Shown here: positions 63,708 to 64,000 of the stretch, in pieces
Layout: each line of letters starts with the position of its first letter
Numbering within the stretch: the first letter of the stretch is position 1
Assembly: GCF_028737205.1 (NCBI RefSeq)
Contig: NZ_JAQZAL010000010.1
Span: forward strand, 124,001 to 188,000
Source: Actinomycetospora lutea
GTDB taxonomy: Bacteria > Actinomycetota > Actinomycetes > Mycobacteriales > Pseudonocardiaceae
Direction: 5' to 3'
Length of the DNA stretch: 64,000 nucleotides
Program-made: the position numbers and the translations under genes
The notes under the pieces: generated by a model
Database searches by the model: none
What the model was told of the DNA's origin: nothing
What the model saw: only the letters and a program-made list of their open reading frames with translations

Positions 63708-64000
63708 TCAGGCGACGACGCGCAGGTCGGGACGGGTACCGCTGTCGAGGGCCGGCGCGGCCGGATCGGCCGGCACCGTCGGGGCGCCCGCCGCGTCGGT
63801 CACCAGGGCCGCGTGCAGGACGCGCAAGGCGTCGTCGACCGCCGCGGCGGCGACGTGGACGGTGATCCGCGCGGGGCTGGTGGTGACGATGCGCGGCTCG
63901 ATGCCGGCGGCGGCGAGCACGTCGAGGGCGGACGCCGCGATCTCGGGACGCCGGGTCAGCCCGGAGCACACGACCCCGACCGTCCCGAGCTCCTCGCGCA
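63708..64000 (-). CDS. Aspartate kinase, C-terminal ACT-domain end (partial)
   Basis: The last 97 codons of a gene entering from the right edge. VGVVCSGLTRRPEIAASALD then VLAAAGIEPRIVTTSPARIT matches the second ACT domain of aspartokinases, which binds the feedback effector. The catalytic part is outside the window. Together with the aminotransferase next door this suggests a supply of aspartate semialdehyde for diaminobutyrate. A 260-bp gap with a hairpin separates them, so they may be separate transcripts. Confidence 0.8.
   Translation of the reverse strand, partial: REELGTVGVVCSGLTRRPEIAASALDVLAAAGIEPRIVTTSPARITVHVAAAAVDDALRVLHAALVTDAAGAPTVPADPAAPALDSGTRPDLRVVA

Overview
This is a very GC-rich (well over 70%) stretch of actinobacterial chromosome. 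Codon use, frequent GTG starts, GTGA/ATGA stop-start overlaps, several apparently leaderless genes and the gene content (SoxR with a [2Fe-2S] motif, an LpqY-SugABC-like importer, a cslA-glxA-cslZ-like cluster, DUF3024 and DUF4032 proteins) point to a mycelial or nocardioform actinomycete, probably Pseudonocardiales. The genus is inference. I see no rRNA, tRNA, CRISPR array, transposase, integrase or prophage genes.

Layout. 0-6.9 kb: a DUF2786 protein, an FMN reductase-soxR operon behind a SoxR-type promoter with a 19-bp spacer, a cobalamin-binding-type solute-binding protein, a SnoaL-like protein, a LysR regulator, an EI24 membrane protein and an ArsR/SRPBCC pair. 6.9-13.7 kb: a minus-strand operon encoding the SMC-like ATPase (TIGR02680), kleisin-like (TIGR02677) and KITE-like (TIGR02678) subunits of a type II Wadjet/JetABCD-like complex. 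The order is C-A-B, the nuclease subunit JetD is not next to it, and a one-base frameshift near the end of jetC fuses it in frame to jetA. 13.7-20.6 kb: phosphotransferase, YaaA, two beta-lactamase-fold serine hydrolases, an MscS channel, a cation antiporter and an alpha/beta hydrolase. 20.6-29.2 kb: an LpqY-SugABC-type disaccharide (probably trehalose) importer, a divergent LacI regulator with two matching operators, a kinase-like DUF4032 protein and a GH13 alpha-glucosidase; together these read as an uptake and hydrolysis regulon. 29.2-36.9 kb: HNH nuclease, TenA protein, aldo/keto reductase, asparagine synthetase, Nudix hydrolase, DUF3024, lipoprotein, AhpD-like protein and a 3-hydroxyisobutyrate-dehydrogenase-family enzyme. 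36.9-43.0 kb: cslA-glxA-cslZ (GT2 polysaccharide synthase, copper-radical oxidase, GH6 endoglucanase), the hyphal-tip glucan cluster known from Streptomyces. 43.3-51.5 kb: phosphoesterase, SRPBCC protein divergent from a P450 across two palindromes, two acyl-CoA dehydrogenases, SCP2 protein, VOC-HxlR operon and TetR regulator. 51.6-58.9 kb: a signalling cluster with one complete and two degenerate histidine kinases and one NarL-type response regulator. 59.0-64.0 kb: a membrane-anchored Hsp70-ATPase/beta-propeller fusion, a cysteine-containing small protein, a diaminobutyrate-type aminotransferase and the C-terminal end of an aspartate kinase.

The strongest candidates for something unusual are the JetD-less, frameshifted Wadjet-like operon, the mixed set of complete and degenerate kinases beside an Hsp70-propeller fusion, and a 40-nt palindromic element found twice that supplies the stop codon of the gene it abuts.
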